Origin: Eubacteriales bacterium
GTDB taxonomy: Bacteria; Bacillota; Clostridia; Lachnospirales; Lachnospiraceae
Direction: 5' to 3'
NCBI GenBank assembly: GCA_030539395.1
Contig: JAUNSC010000009.1
Location: forward strand, 1-64,000
Length of the DNA stretch: 64,000 nt
This document shows, piece after piece, positions 42,315-53,304 of this stretch. Position 1 is the stretch's first letter; the number at the start of each line of letters is the position of its first letter. The notes below the pieces were generated by a model. It saw only the letters and a list, made by a program, of their open reading frames with translations. It had not been told where the DNA came from and did not search any database. The position numbers and the translations under genes are program-made.

Positions 42315-43157
42315 TCAGACCACAAGACCAAGAACTTCAATCTGTTTTTCCTGTTCCTCACTGCTGACCAGCGTATATATCCTTGTCGTATTCACATTAG
42401 AATGTCCAAGCAAATCTGCCAGATGAGACAGATCTTTTTTCGCCTTATAATAAGTCAGCGCAAAAAGATGACGGAGATTATGCGGAAATACCTTTCCCCG
42501 ACAGATTCCTGTCTCTGTACATAGATTTTTCATGGCATGACAAATATTGCTCCGGTCCACCGGCTTTCCGCTTCTGGTTACAAAAACACTTCCTCTTTTA
42601 ATTTGCTGTTCCCTTACATATTTACGCAATTTTCTGCAGAGAATCGATGGCAGCAAAACCATTCTTTGTTTTCCCTTTGAATTTACTCTGGCGCATCCTG
42701 TACTCAATGATTCAACAGTGATATATTTCAATTCACTGACTCTTATTCCGGTAGCGCACAATGCCTGCATAATCCAATAAAGCCGGGTATCATTCTTTTT
42801 CTGTGCTGCATTCAAAAGGCAATAATATTCATCTTTTGTCAAATCCTTTTCCCGCGCCCGAAATGCTTCTTTTTGTATTTTCAACGATTTTACTACACAA
42901 TCATACCAACCCATGTTTTTCAAAAAAACATTCACGGCAGCCAACATTGAATTTACACTGGCTGCCGCATATTTATCTGTCAAAAATTCTTTATATGCAA
43001 TCATTGAATATTTATTGATCTCTTCCAGCCCTTCTGCATAACGGAAAAACATTTCAACATCATGCAGGTACTTTTCAATCGTTGCTTTTGCTTTTTCTTC
43101 TTCCTCCAACCGTTCTCGAAATGTCTGCAGCATTGTTTTCTCTAATAAATGTCCCAT
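42315..43157 (-). CDS. Tyrosine recombinase (site-specific integrase), likely invertase
   Basis: 280 residues from the ATG at 43157 (AAGGAG 8 nt upstream). An N-terminal SAM-like core-binding domain (about 5-95) precedes the catalytic domain. All catalytic positions are present: R139 (ATGIRVSEL), a beta-hairpin lysine near 161-163, H226 and R229 (HNLRH), H252 (LLGHSN) and the nucleophile Y261. The size and lack of a DNA-binding extension match XerC/D-like and promoter-inverting recombinases rather than large phage integrases. It ends 65 bp from recombination site R. It probably catalyses inversion of 41994-42240, switching the surface protein. Confidence 0.92.
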   Translation of the reverse strand: MGHLLEKTMLQTFRERLEEEEKAKATIEKYLHDVEMFFRYAEGLEEINKYSMIAYKEFLTDKYAAASVNSMLAAVNVFLKNMGWYDCVVKSLKIQKEAFRAREKDLTKDEYYCLLNAAQKKNDTRLYWIMQALCATGIRVSELKYITVESLSTGCARVNSKGKQRMVLLPSILCRKLRKYVREQQIKRGSVFVTRSGKPVDRSNICHAMKNLCTETGICRGKVFPHNLRHLFALTYYKAKKDLSHLADLLGHSNVNTTRIYTLVSSEEQEKQIEVLGLVV

Positions 43158-43298
43158 ACTGTACTCCTTCCTTTGTCCTTTTCTTAAAAGCCGTTTCAGA
43201 AATCCCGGCATTATCCCTTAGTATATCCCGGATAAGAACAATCTTGCACATTATTTGAAAAAACTGGCTTCTGAGCAAAAATCAAAGCCCGTCCCGCA

Positions 43299-43345
43299 GT
43301 ATTCTTTTGAATACCACAGAACAGGCTCTGCCTGAACAGGTTCTG
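43299..43345 (-). terminator. Hairpins downstream of the IlvD/Edd gene
   Basis: Two stems: CAGAAC with GTTCTG around an inner CAGGC/GCCTG (43317-43345), and GTATTC with GAATAC around TTTT (43299-43314). No T tract follows immediately on the minus strand, so the call as terminator of the dehydratase is tentative. Confidence 0.4.
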
Positions 43346-43349
43346 CTTT

Positions 43350-45098
43350 TTAGAATTCCAGATAAGCACCCTTCATTGGGCTGGCTGCGTGTTCACTGAA
43401 TAAACGAAGCACACCTGTCTTATAACGAAGCTCTCCCGGCTTCCAGTTTTTCCTGCGCCCGGCAAGTATTTCATCTATCTCTTCCGGAGTTTTTTTCTCT
43501 CCTGCGATACCAATGATATTCAGCTTGCGCTCCATAACATCGATCTCGATCAAATCTCCCTCTTCTACCAGAGCGATAGGGCCTCCGTCTGCTGCCTCCG
43601 GACTGCAGTGTCCGATAACCGGACCAGTAGATGCACCTGAAAAACGTCCATCCGTGATCAGGGCAATGCTGCGGCCTAATTCTTTATCACTGCTGATAGC
43701 TTCTGATGTATAGAACATCTCCGGCATACCGCTTCCCTTAGGTCCTTCATAACGAATAAATACGGCATCACCTTTTTCTACTTTATGTTTTAAGACTGCA
43801 TCCAGGCACTCTTCTTCACTGTCAAAGGGTCTTGCGCGAAGTACTGCCTTGAACATTTCCTTCGGGCATGCCGTATGTTTAATAACAGCGCCTTCCGGAG
43901 CAAGATTACCGCGCAGAATTGCAATACTTCCATCTGTTCCGATCGCTTTATCAGCCGGTCTGATAATATCCTCTTTCGTTACATTACATCCATAACGCTT
44001 ATTAAATTCCTGTAACCATTTATCACATCCCTCATAAAATCCATTAGCTTTCAATTCTGCCAGGTTCTCTCCAAGAGTCTTACCTGTCACAGTCATAACA
44101 TCCAGATGAAGATGATCTTTGATCTCTTCCATGATAGCCGGAACACCTCCGGCATAATAGAAGCATTCTGCCGGCCAGCGGCCTGCCGGGCGCACATCCA
44201 GAAGATATTTAGCTCCTCTGTGCAGTCTGTCAAAGGTATCTCCTGTAATCTCAATTCCCAGTTCATGCGCAATAGCAGGGATATGAAGCAGACAGTTAGT
44301 ACTTCCTGATACAGCAGCATGTACCATAATGGCATTTTCAAAACTTTCCATTGTAACAATATCACCCGGGCGCATATTTTCCATTGTTGCAAGCTTTACA
44401 GCCTGTCTTCCGGCTTCTCTTGCAAACGCCAGCAGATCCGGACTGGTTGCAGGCATCAGCGCACTTCCCGGAAGGGCAAGTCCCAGTGCTTCCGCCATGA
44501 TCTGCATGGTAGAAGCAGTACCGATAAAGGAACATGCACCGCAGCTCGGGCAGGCATTGTTCTTTGCCCAGTTCAGTCTGTTCTCATCGATCTCGCCTCG
44601 TTCATACTGTGCGCTGTACATTCCCAGCTGTTCCAGAGTCAGCATTTCAGGGCCTGCATTCATCGTACCGCCCGGAACAACAACTGCAGGTATATTTACT
44701 CTTAATAATCCCATCAGATTCGCAGGCATACCTTTATCACAGCTTGCCAGATATACACCGCCGTCGAACGGTGTGGCATTTGCATGAATTTCAATCATAT
44801 TTGCAATCATTTCGCGGCTTGCCAGACTGAAATTGATTCCATCCGTTCCCTGACTTTCACCGTCACAGATATCTGTACAATAATATCTTGCACCATATCC
44901 GCCCGCCTCTGCGATACCTTTGCGGACTTCTTCCACTAAAATATTTAAATGACCGCTTCCCGGATGGCTGTCGCCTGCTGTGCTTTCAATAATAATCTGC
45001 GGTTTTGACAAATCTTCCGGCTTCCATCCTGTACCTATACGCAATGGGTCAAGCTCAGGTGCGAGTTTACGCATCTCCTGACTCTTTAAACATCTCAT
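43350..45098 (-). CDS. IlvD/Edd-family dehydratase, probably sugar-acid type
   Basis: A 582-residue Fe-S dehydratase. Cluster/metal cysteines are in TDICDG (C78), ASCDKGMPA (C120) and SCGACSF (C189). The motif GTASTMQIMAEALG after the third cysteine resembles aldonate dehydratases (xylonate/arabinonate, GTASTM) more than dihydroxy-acid dehydratase (TANTM) or 6-phosphogluconate dehydratase. No branched-chain amino acid genes are nearby, and a FadR-type regulator precedes it by 36 nt, which again points to carbon-source control. I infer dehydration of a sugar acid to its 2-keto-3-deoxy form; the exact substrate is open. Confidence 0.85.
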   Translation of the reverse strand: MRCLKSQEMRKLAPELDPLRIGTGWKPEDLSKPQIIIESTAGDSHPGSGHLNILVEEVRKGIAEAGGYGARYYCTDICDGESQGTDGINFSLASREMIANMIEIHANATPFDGGVYLASCDKGMPANLMGLLRVNIPAVVVPGGTMNAGPEMLTLEQLGMYSAQYERGEIDENRLNWAKNNACPSCGACSFIGTASTMQIMAEALGLALPGSALMPATSPDLLAFAREAGRQAVKLATMENMRPGDIVTMESFENAIMVHAAVSGSTNCLLHIPAIAHELGIEITGDTFDRLHRGAKYLLDVRPAGRWPAECFYYAGGVPAIMEEIKDHLHLDVMTVTGKTLGENLAELKANGFYEGCDKWLQEFNKRYGCNVTKEDIIRPADKAIGTDGSIAILRGNLAPEGAVIKHTACPKEMFKAVLRARPFDSEEECLDAVLKHKVEKGDAVFIRYEGPKGSGMPEMFYTSEAISSDKELGRSIALITDGRFSGASTGPVIGHCSPEAADGGPIALVEEGDLIEIDVMERKLNIIGIAGEKKTPEEIDEILAGRRKNWKPGELRYKTGVLRLFSEHAASPMKGAYLEF

Positions 45099-45134
45099 AA
45101 TAATACCTCCTTTTTAATTTCTCTTTTCAATTCA

Positions 45135-45848
45135 TCAGATATATTTCCCCTGCTGATCTTTCCATTGCTTCATAATTGCCTGCCGGTTATAGGTCAGATG
45201 CATCACCATAGCGCAGCGTGCTCCGGTGGAATCATGCTCCGCTATGGCATTTGTAATTGCTCTGTGGGTTGTAATCGTCTCTTCCCGAAGCACTCGCTGC
45301 GTGATATTAACAAATGTAATAATTGACGTATGAATGATCGGTACCAGGGTCTCTACGACTCTGTTCTTACTGCAGCTCGCGATACAGGTATGAAAATCAA
45401 CATCCCTGGTTGCATGGTCCATATTTTGCAGATAAAGCTCCTCTACTTCATCACATAATGCTGTCAGTTGTCTTATGTCTTCTTCTGTGGCATATTCTGC
45501 CGCCTTAGCTGCAATCTCCGGTTCCAGCATCAATCTGACATCAAATAATTCCAGCGCCAGCTTATATTTATCATCCAGCTTTGAGATCCCCAACGGATCC
45601 TCCTCTGCATAACAGGTACTGCAGACAAATGTTCCGGAGCCTCTCCGCACCTCAAGAATCCCCTTACTCACAAGGCCTTTTACCGCTTCCCGGATCGTGC
45701 TTCTGCCCACATTGAACAGCTCTGCCAGTTCAAATTCATTAGGAAGTTTATCTCCGATATCAAATGGCTCAGACTTAATATACTCCATCAGTTTTTCTTC
45801 GGTCTGAGAACCCAATAACTTTCTTTCCGCATGTCTCAGTTGATACAT
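45135..45848 (-). CDS. GntR/FadR-family transcriptional regulator
   Basis: 237 residues from the ATG at 45848 (AGGAGT 8 nt upstream; a GTG start three codons earlier overlaps the ribosome site). An N-terminal winged helix (LPNEFELAELFNVGRSTIREAVKGL) precedes an FCD ligand-binding domain. Metal/ligand histidines and acids are seen in DVRLMLEPEIAA, DVDFHTCIA and THRAITNAIAEHD. FCD regulators of this type sense organic or sugar acids. It precedes the IlvD/Edd dehydratase and likely controls it and itself; a dyad lies between its promoter and start. Confidence 0.92.
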   Translation of the reverse strand: MYQLRHAERKLLGSQTEEKLMEYIKSEPFDIGDKLPNEFELAELFNVGRSTIREAVKGLVSKGILEVRRGSGTFVCSTCYAEEDPLGISKLDDKYKLALELFDVRLMLEPEIAAKAAEYATEEDIRQLTALCDEVEELYLQNMDHATRDVDFHTCIASCSKNRVVETLVPIIHTSIITFVNITQRVLREETITTHRAITNAIAEHDSTGARCAMVMHLTYNRQAIMKQWKDQQGKYI

Positions 45849-45862
45849 GATGTTCACTCCTT

Positions 45863-45915
45863 TTGGTCAAATCATCAGACAACTTTATTATACAAATTCC
45901 ATGCGGTTCTGTCAA
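45863..45915 (-). promoter_or_regulatory. Consensus promoter and putative operator of the FadR-dehydratase operon
   Basis: A perfect TTGACA (45915-45910) and TATAAT (45892-45887) with 17-bp spacing on the minus strand. Between the -10 and the ribosome site lies TTGTCTGATGATTTGACCAA, an imperfect dyad (GTC-N9-GAC) in the size range of GntR/FadR operators. Placement over the start of transcription would allow autorepression. Confidence 0.7.
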
Positions 45916-45970
45916 ATTAATGCTGATATATTTTTGCCGTCACCATATCTCCATGCGATCAGAATAAATA

Positions 45971-46390
45971 TCAGTATCCTGTCGGATGCTCTCTTCCGCT
46001 TTCTTTTAACCTTGCAATCGCTCTGGCCAGCGCCGCTTTAGACTGATGATACTCCTGTATACTCTGCTTTTGGCGGAGCTGCTCCTCCGCCCGTTCCCGG
46101 GCTTCGCTTGCCCGCTTCACATCAATTTCCTCCGGATGTTCCGCAAATTCCGTAAGAATAGTTACCCGGTTATTAATATCCTGCATAATGCCGGTGCCGA
46201 TCAGCGCTCTCTCCCAGGTATCGTCTTCTTTCTGAATCCGTATTTCGCCCACATCTAATGCAGCCACCAGATCCCCATGGTTCGCCATAATTCCCAGCTG
46301 ACCGTCCATGGCAGGTACAATGATCATTTTACACTTGCCTTCATAAAACACCCGGTCGCTGGCAAGAATTTTTAAACTGAATAATTTCAC
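45971..46390 (-). CDS. atpC: ATP synthase F1 subunit epsilon
   Basis: 139 residues from a GTG at 46390, 8 nt after AAGGAG. An ATG two codons upstream (46396) would overlap the ribosome site. The N-terminal beta-sandwich (KLFSLKILASDRVFYEGKCKMIIVPAMDGQLGIMANHGDLVAAL) is typical, and a C-terminal two-helix region (RASEARERAEEQLRQKQ ... KAALARAIARLKES) can act as the ATPase-inhibitory arm. It is last in the atp operon, following atpD by a few bases. Confidence 0.93.
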   Translation of the reverse strand: MKLFSLKILASDRVFYEGKCKMIIVPAMDGQLGIMANHGDLVAALDVGEIRIQKEDDTWERALIGTGIMQDINNRVTILTEFAEHPEEIDVKRASEARERAEEQLRQKQSIQEYHQSKAALARAIARLKESGREHPTGY

Positions 46391-46395
46391 GGACA

Positions 46396-48748
<2,353 letters not shown>

Positions 48749-50764
48749 CTATTTCCACCTGCTTTTAAATCTTTCCGCCGCCTTTAAAATCTGCTGCTGC
48801 AGCTCGTCCGGCAGCTCTCTGGTTTCCTCTATCTCTTTTACAATATCTGCTTCTTCCTCTTCAAAAAATGCCAGAATTGCTTTCTGATATTCCTTTATTC
48901 TCTCTTTCTCTACAGTGAGAAATTGTCTCCGGGATGCCAGAAATAATGTCAAAACCTGTTCATGAAGGCTCATAGGCTGACACAAAGGTTGTTTTAACAG
49001 CTCCATCAGACCGTTACCGTAAGCCAGCTGTTCCCTGGTAGTCTCATCAAGATCTGACGAAAACTGCGTAAACACTTCCATCTCTCTGAACTGTGCCAGA
49101 TCAATTCGGATACTTCCAGCCGCTTTCTTCATAGCTTTTGTCTGTGCTGCCCCGCCTACACGGGATACGGAAAGTCCCACATTAACAGCCGGACGCATAC
49201 CAGAGAAAAACAGATTGCTTTCCAGAAAGATCTGTCCGTCTGTAATGGAAATTACATTGGTCGGTATATAGGCTGATACATCGCCATCCTGAGTTTCAAT
49301 AACAGGCAGTGCTGTAATAGAACCGCCGCCGCTTTCTTCATTCAGTCGGCTGGAACGCTCCAGCAGTCTGGAATGAAGGTAAAATACATCTCCCGGATAA
49401 GCTTCACGTCCCGGTGAACGTTCCAGCAGAAGAGACAGTGCTCTGTATGCCACCGCATGTTTTGACAGATCATCATAGACAATCAGCACATCTTTTCCCT
49501 GATACATAAAATATTCCGCCAATGCAGTTCCCGCATATGGTGCGATATACTGCATAGATGCAGGTTCACTGGCCGTGGCAGAAACCACCGTGGTATAATC
49601 CATGGCATCATGGGTTTTTAATGTATTTACCAGCTTTGCCACTGTAGATGCTTTCTGCCCGATTGCTACGTAAATACAGATGACATCCTTCCCCTTCTGA
49701 TTTAATATGGTATCCAAAGCAATGGATGTCTTCCCGGTCTGCCGGTCACCGATAATCAGCTCCCTCTGCCCCCTGCCTATGGGAAACATTGAATCTATAG
49801 CCAAAATACCTGTTTCCAACGGTACACTCACTGATTTTCTCTGAACAATTCCCGGAGCCTTTTCTTCCATGGGACGATACTCTTTGGCTTCAATAGTTCC
49901 TTTTCCGTCAACAGGCGCTCCCATGGCATTGATGACTCTTCCCAGGAACTGTTCGCCCACCGGAATACCTGCCCGTTTTCCGGTTCTCACCACGCGGGTG
50001 CCTTCTGTGATATCTCCTTCCCTCCCAAAAAGGATGCAGCCGATCTCATCCCTGCGGATATCCTGGACCATTCCCCTGGTTCCGTTGTCAAATAACAGGA
50101 TCTCCCCGTACTGTGCATGATCCACCCCGTCAATGTTGGCAATACCGTCACCCACATAGTTTACAAATCCCACTTCTCTTCCCTGTATTTGTGCATCAAA
50201 ATCTTCAATCTCTTCTTTCAGAATAGAAATAATTTCTCTGGTGCTTCCTGACTGTTTATCTGCTGCATCTTCAAGACGCATCTTTAACTGTCTTAATTTT
50301 TCTTTTGTGGTCCAGTCATATTCATCTGTTCCGGCCTGCAGTTTAAACCCACCGCCAAGGGACAGATCCTGTTTCTGACGGATGTCTACCTCTTTTGCCG
50401 CATACTTCTTTTTCAGAAACTCTCGGATTCCCTCCAATTGTTCCGGATCCGGCGGTGTCACATACGTCAGAACTGCCTTCAGATGCTCTGAGATTACAGG
50501 ACTTTCCCTGCACATGCTCTCCAGGATTTCATCCCAGAGCATTATTTCCTGATTATCACAGAGAAGTTTTAAAATATCGCGGAATTTCTCCGGAAACACC
50601 TTTTCGATCACCGTATGTTTCTTATAAAGAGGAACAGACGGGTCCGCCAGGGTTTCTTTTATCTGAGGTACTGCCTGAAAAATATCTGTAACCTGCGCCG
50701 CATTTTCCTGGGAAATCTGCATCTCCCGCAGCATCCCTGCATACTTATCTGCTGTCTGTTTCAC
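48749..50764 (-). CDS. Fused ATP synthase F1 subunits delta and alpha
   Basis: A single 671-residue frame encodes both subunits. Residues 1 to about 168 match delta/OSCP: the N-terminal helices and the C-terminal pattern [20 protein letters not shown] followed by [13 protein letters not shown]. Residues about 174-671 are a full-length alpha: [25 protein letters not shown]-loop GDRQTGKT at 339-346, and [10 protein letters not shown]. The join has no stop and no internal ATG with a ribosome site, so alpha cannot start separately in the usual way. The start GTG at 50764 overlaps atpF by 20 nt. Position matches the normal atpH-atpA order. Delta-alpha fusion is unusual; the b-delta fusion of mycobacteria is a different case. 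Confidence 0.93.
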   Translation of the reverse strand: MKQTADKYAGMLREMQISQENAAQVTDIFQAVPQIKETLADPSVPLYKKHTVIEKVFPEKFRDILKLLCDNQEIMLWDEILESMCRESPVISEHLKAVLTYVTPPDPEQLEGIREFLKKKYAAKEVDIRQKQDLSLGGGFKLQAGTDEYDWTTKEKLRQLKMRLEDAADKQSGSTREIISILKEEIEDFDAQIQGREVGFVNYVGDGIANIDGVDHAQYGEILLFDNGTRGMVQDIRRDEIGCILFGREGDITEGTRVVRTGKRAGIPVGEQFLGRVINAMGAPVDGKGTIEAKEYRPMEEKAPGIVQRKSVSVPLETGILAIDSMFPIGRGQRELIIGDRQTGKTSIALDTILNQKGKDVICIYVAIGQKASTVAKLVNTLKTHDAMDYTTVVSATASEPASMQYIAPYAGTALAEYFMYQGKDVLIVYDDLSKHAVAYRALSLLLERSPGREAYPGDVFYLHSRLLERSSRLNEESGGGSITALPVIETQDGDVSAYIPTNVISITDGQIFLESNLFFSGMRPAVNVGLSVSRVGGAAQTKAMKKAAGSIRIDLAQFREMEVFTQFSSDLDETTREQLAYGNGLMELLKQPLCQPMSLHEQVLTLFLASRRQFLTVEKERIKEYQKAILAFFEEEEADIVKEIEETRELPDELQQQILKAAERFKSRWK

Positions 50765-51248
50765 TCATCTCACCTGCTTTTTTCAAAAATTCGTCATAGG
50801 AGACACGATCATTCTGCCCGCTCAAAGAACCTGCTGCAATTTTAGCCGCCGCTTCCACAGCCAGCTTTGTGATCTCCGCTTCTGCCTCTTTCACAGCTTT
50901 TGTGCGTTCTGCCGCCCCGGTCTTTCGTGCTTTCTCTACGATCTGTCCTGCCTGACGGTCTGCTTCTGCAACAATCCTGTCATATTCGGCTCTGGCTCTT
51001 ATTTTTGCCTCTTTTACTGTTCTTTCCTGCTCTTCTTTGGCGCCTGACATGCAGGCTTCATATTGCTCTTTCAATTGTTCTGCTTCTTTTTTTACCGCAT
51101 CTGCCTCTGCAAACCGGCTGTCAATAAGCTCCTGCCTTTTTGCAATAATGTTTAATACCGGCTTATACAAGAATCTCTTCATTAAAGCCAGAAGAATCAA
51201 CAGATTCAAAACGGTAAACAGCAGATTTAAAGGACTTACATTCAGCAC
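50745..51248 (-). CDS. atpF: ATP synthase Fo subunit b
   Basis: 167 residues: one N-terminal membrane helix ([25 protein letters not shown]) and then a long charged amphipathic helix (about 35-145) forming the peripheral stalk dimer. A short polar end follows. It overlaps the start of the delta-alpha gene by 20 nt, so the stalk and its cap are translationally coupled. Length is normal. Confidence 0.95.
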   Translation of the reverse strand: MLNVSPLNLLFTVLNLLILLALMKRFLYKPVLNIIAKRQELIDSRFAEADAVKKEAEQLKEQYEACMSGAKEEQERTVKEAKIRARAEYDRIVAEADRQAGQIVEKARKTGAAERTKAVKEAEAEITKLAVEAAAKIAAGSLSGQNDRVSYDEFLKKAGEMSETDSR

Positions 51249-51302
51249 TTCTTTTTACCTGCCTTTCTTTATTTCCATGATACCTGCGAATCGCTTTACA
51301 CA

Positions 51303-51527
51303 TCATTTCAGCAAAATGATAATGAGAAGTGCAATAACAAAGCCATAAATAGCAGTTGCCTCTGCCAGCGCACATCCAAGCATCAGTGATTTAATGATCT
51401 TACTCTCTGCTTCCGGCTGTCTTGCAATGGCTTCCACTGCCTTTGATGTGGCAATACCGATACCAATACCTGCTCCAATACCTGTTAATACTGCAATACC
51501 TGCTCCTACTGCTAATAATGTTGACAT
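51303..51527 (-). CDS. atpE: ATP synthase Fo subunit c
   Basis: 74 residues in two helices joined by the polar loop ARQPEAESK. The ion-binding carboxylate is the Glu in LAEATAIYG. Compared with Na+-type c subunits, the helix-1 Gln is replaced by a hydrophobic residue (GIGIGIA) and the Ser after the Glu by Ala; the Thr and Tyr remain. This suggests H+ rather than Na+ coupling (inference from the known Na+ motif). The start is the ATG at 51527, 8 nt after AAAGGA. Confidence 0.95.
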   Translation of the reverse strand: MSTLLAVGAGIAVLTGIGAGIGIGIATSKAVEAIARQPEAESKIIKSLMLGCALAEATAIYGFVIALLIIILLK

Positions 51528-51587
51528 ACTCTTCATCCTTTCCGCGCTCCCGGCGCTTTCCTGTACCCGACTGCTTCATCGGTTCTG

Positions 51588-52250
51588 TTATTCTACTGCT
51601 TCCTTAATAAACAGGGATGTCAGGAATACAAATACATATGCCTGAATCAATCCGTCAAAAATATCAAAATATAAACTGAATGCTGCCGGAATCACTGCCG
51701 GAACCACCTGTTTGATCAGTTCCATAATAACAAAAGCTCCCAGCACATTTCCAAAAAGACGCATACACAGTGACAGTGGTTTAATAACAAGCTCCAGAAT
51801 ATTAAACGGTGTCATAATTGCCACCGGCTCTGCAAAGCTTTTTATCCAGCCCTTTGTACCTCTGGCATGTATTCCGGAGTATTCAATCAGAATAATACTC
51901 ATAACTGCCAGTGCAATGGTAACTGTCAGGTCCTTTGTAGGCGGTTTGAAGCCAAACAGTCCGATAATGTTGGCCACGCCGATATAAACCAGAACCGTAA
52001 CCAGATATGGGATATACTGTCTTCCCTTCTCTCCCACCATTTCACCAACCATATCGTGGAGACTGCTTACAGCCATTTCCAGCATCAACTGTCCTTTCCC
52101 CGGATTTTCTACTTTCAGATGTCTGGTCAGCAAAACAGAGGCAAGGACCAGAACTGCCATGATAATCCAGGTCACAGCCACGGACTCCGAAATATCAATT
52201 CCACCGAACAGTGGAATGGTAAATGCAGTCTCACAATTTAGCTCTTCCAT
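51588..52250 (-). CDS. atpB: ATP synthase Fo subunit a
   Basis: 220-residue stator channel subunit with five or six helices. The essential arginine is in PLSLCMRLFGNVLGA and the final helix is DGLIQAYVFVFLTSLFIKEAV. It is the first gene of the operon (atpB-E-F-HA-G-D-C) behind AGGAG. No atpI/atpZ gene precedes it. A promoter is visible at 52314-52342. Confidence 0.96.
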   Translation of the reverse strand: MEELNCETAFTIPLFGGIDISESVAVTWIIMAVLVLASVLLTRHLKVENPGKGQLMLEMAVSSLHDMVGEMVGEKGRQYIPYLVTVLVYIGVANIIGLFGFKPPTKDLTVTIALAVMSIILIEYSGIHARGTKGWIKSFAEPVAIMTPFNILELVIKPLSLCMRLFGNVLGAFVIMELIKQVVPAVIPAAFSLYFDIFDGLIQAYVFVFLTSLFIKEAVE

Positions 52251-52313
52251 TAAAGCTCCTGTTAATTTCTCCGTAATATCACATCCTTTCTATTGCTTTT
52301 TTTAATCTACGAT

Positions 52314-52342
52314 ATTATACTTAAGTCCAAAACATTTGTATA
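52314..52342 (-). promoter_or_regulatory. Sigma-A promoter of the atp operon
   Basis: On the minus strand TATACA (52342-52337) and TATAAT (52319-52314) with 17-bp spacing, about 60 nt upstream of atpB. The -35 matches four of six positions. Confidence 0.55.
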
Positions 52343-52373
52343 ATTAATATTTTTTACCTCAGGTATAGATTAT

Positions 52374-52402
52374 TTGAATGGATAAAAATAAAACAGTATA
52401 AA
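52374..52402 (+). promoter_or_regulatory. Promoter of the first LysR gene
   Basis: TTGAAT (52374-52379) and TATAAA (52397-52402) with 17-bp spacing, directly ahead of the ribosome site GGGAAAGGA. Confidence 0.6.
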
Positions 52403-52425
52403 TTGCAGCGGGAAAGGAAACTAAA

Positions 52426-53304
52426 ATGACTATCAGCTTTGATTCATACCGTGTATTTTATTATGTAGCTCACTATCAAAATATTACTCTGGCGGCCAGG
52501 ACAATGTTCCTGACACAGCCAACCGTAAGCCACTATATTCTGAATCTGGAAAAAGAATTGAACTGCAAACTGTTTATCCGCTCTAAAAAAGGAATGCAGC
52601 TCACCCCGGAAGGTGAGCTGCTTTACCGGCACATTTCAAAAGCATACGCCGAAATTTTTCGCGGAGAAGAAGAATTAAAAGATTATCTGAGCATGGGCGG
52701 CGGTCTGATTAAAATAGGTGCCTCTGAAACCACACTCCGTAATTATCTGACGCCCATACTGGGACGTTTCAAAGAAAAATATCCGAATATCCAGCTTCGC
52801 ATCACTAACACTACTTACCAGCTTGCTGAAACTGCCCTTAAAAGCGGGACCATGGACCTTGCTGTGATGACTACACCATTCCCTGATACCAGTCTGTCTG
52901 TTCAGACTCTGGCAGATTTTTCCATGGCAGTTATTGCCGGCCCTTCTTATTCAAAGCTTACAGACCATCCGTTGACATTCAAAGAGGTGGCCCGCCATTC
53001 TCTGATCTGTCTGGAACCCGGGACCTCGGGACGTTACTATCTGGATATGCTTTTTGCCTCTAACAGTGTTCATCTTCACCCGGATATTGAACTGTCCTCA
53101 GCAGATCTGATCACCCCTATGGCAATACAGAATATGGGCATTGGCTTTGTCCCCCGTATTTTTGCAGAACACGCTCTGCAGGACAAAAAAGTAGTAGAGC
53201 TCACTCTTACAGAAGCTCTGCCCACACGTTCCATCTGTGTTCTAAAAGACCCTGATTTTCATCTTTCTCTGGCCTGCCAACGGTTTCTGGAAGAATTAGG
53301 ATAA
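52426..53304 (+). CDS. LysR-family transcriptional regulator
   Basis: 292 residues: an N-terminal winged helix (FYYVAHYQNITLAARTMFLTQPTVSHYILNLE in pieces) and a periplasmic-binding-like effector domain from about residue 92 (IKIGASETTLRNYLTPILGRF). It is divergent from the atp operon, and its stop overlaps the stop of the next, convergent LysR gene by 9 nt. The target and effector are unknown. It belongs to the CysL/CbbR-like branch by general pattern only. Confidence 0.9.
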   Translation: MTISFDSYRVFYYVAHYQNITLAARTMFLTQPTVSHYILNLEKELNCKLFIRSKKGMQLTPEGELLYRHISKAYAEIFRGEEELKDYLSMGGGLIKIGASETTLRNYLTPILGRFKEKYPNIQLRITNTTYQLAETALKSGTMDLAVMTTPFPDTSLSVQTLADFSMAVIAGPSYSKLTDHPLTFKEVARHSLICLEPGTSGRYYLDMLFASNSVHLHPDIELSSADLITPMAIQNMGIGFVPRIFAEHALQDKKVVELTLTEALPTRSICVLKDPDFHLSLACQRFLEELG

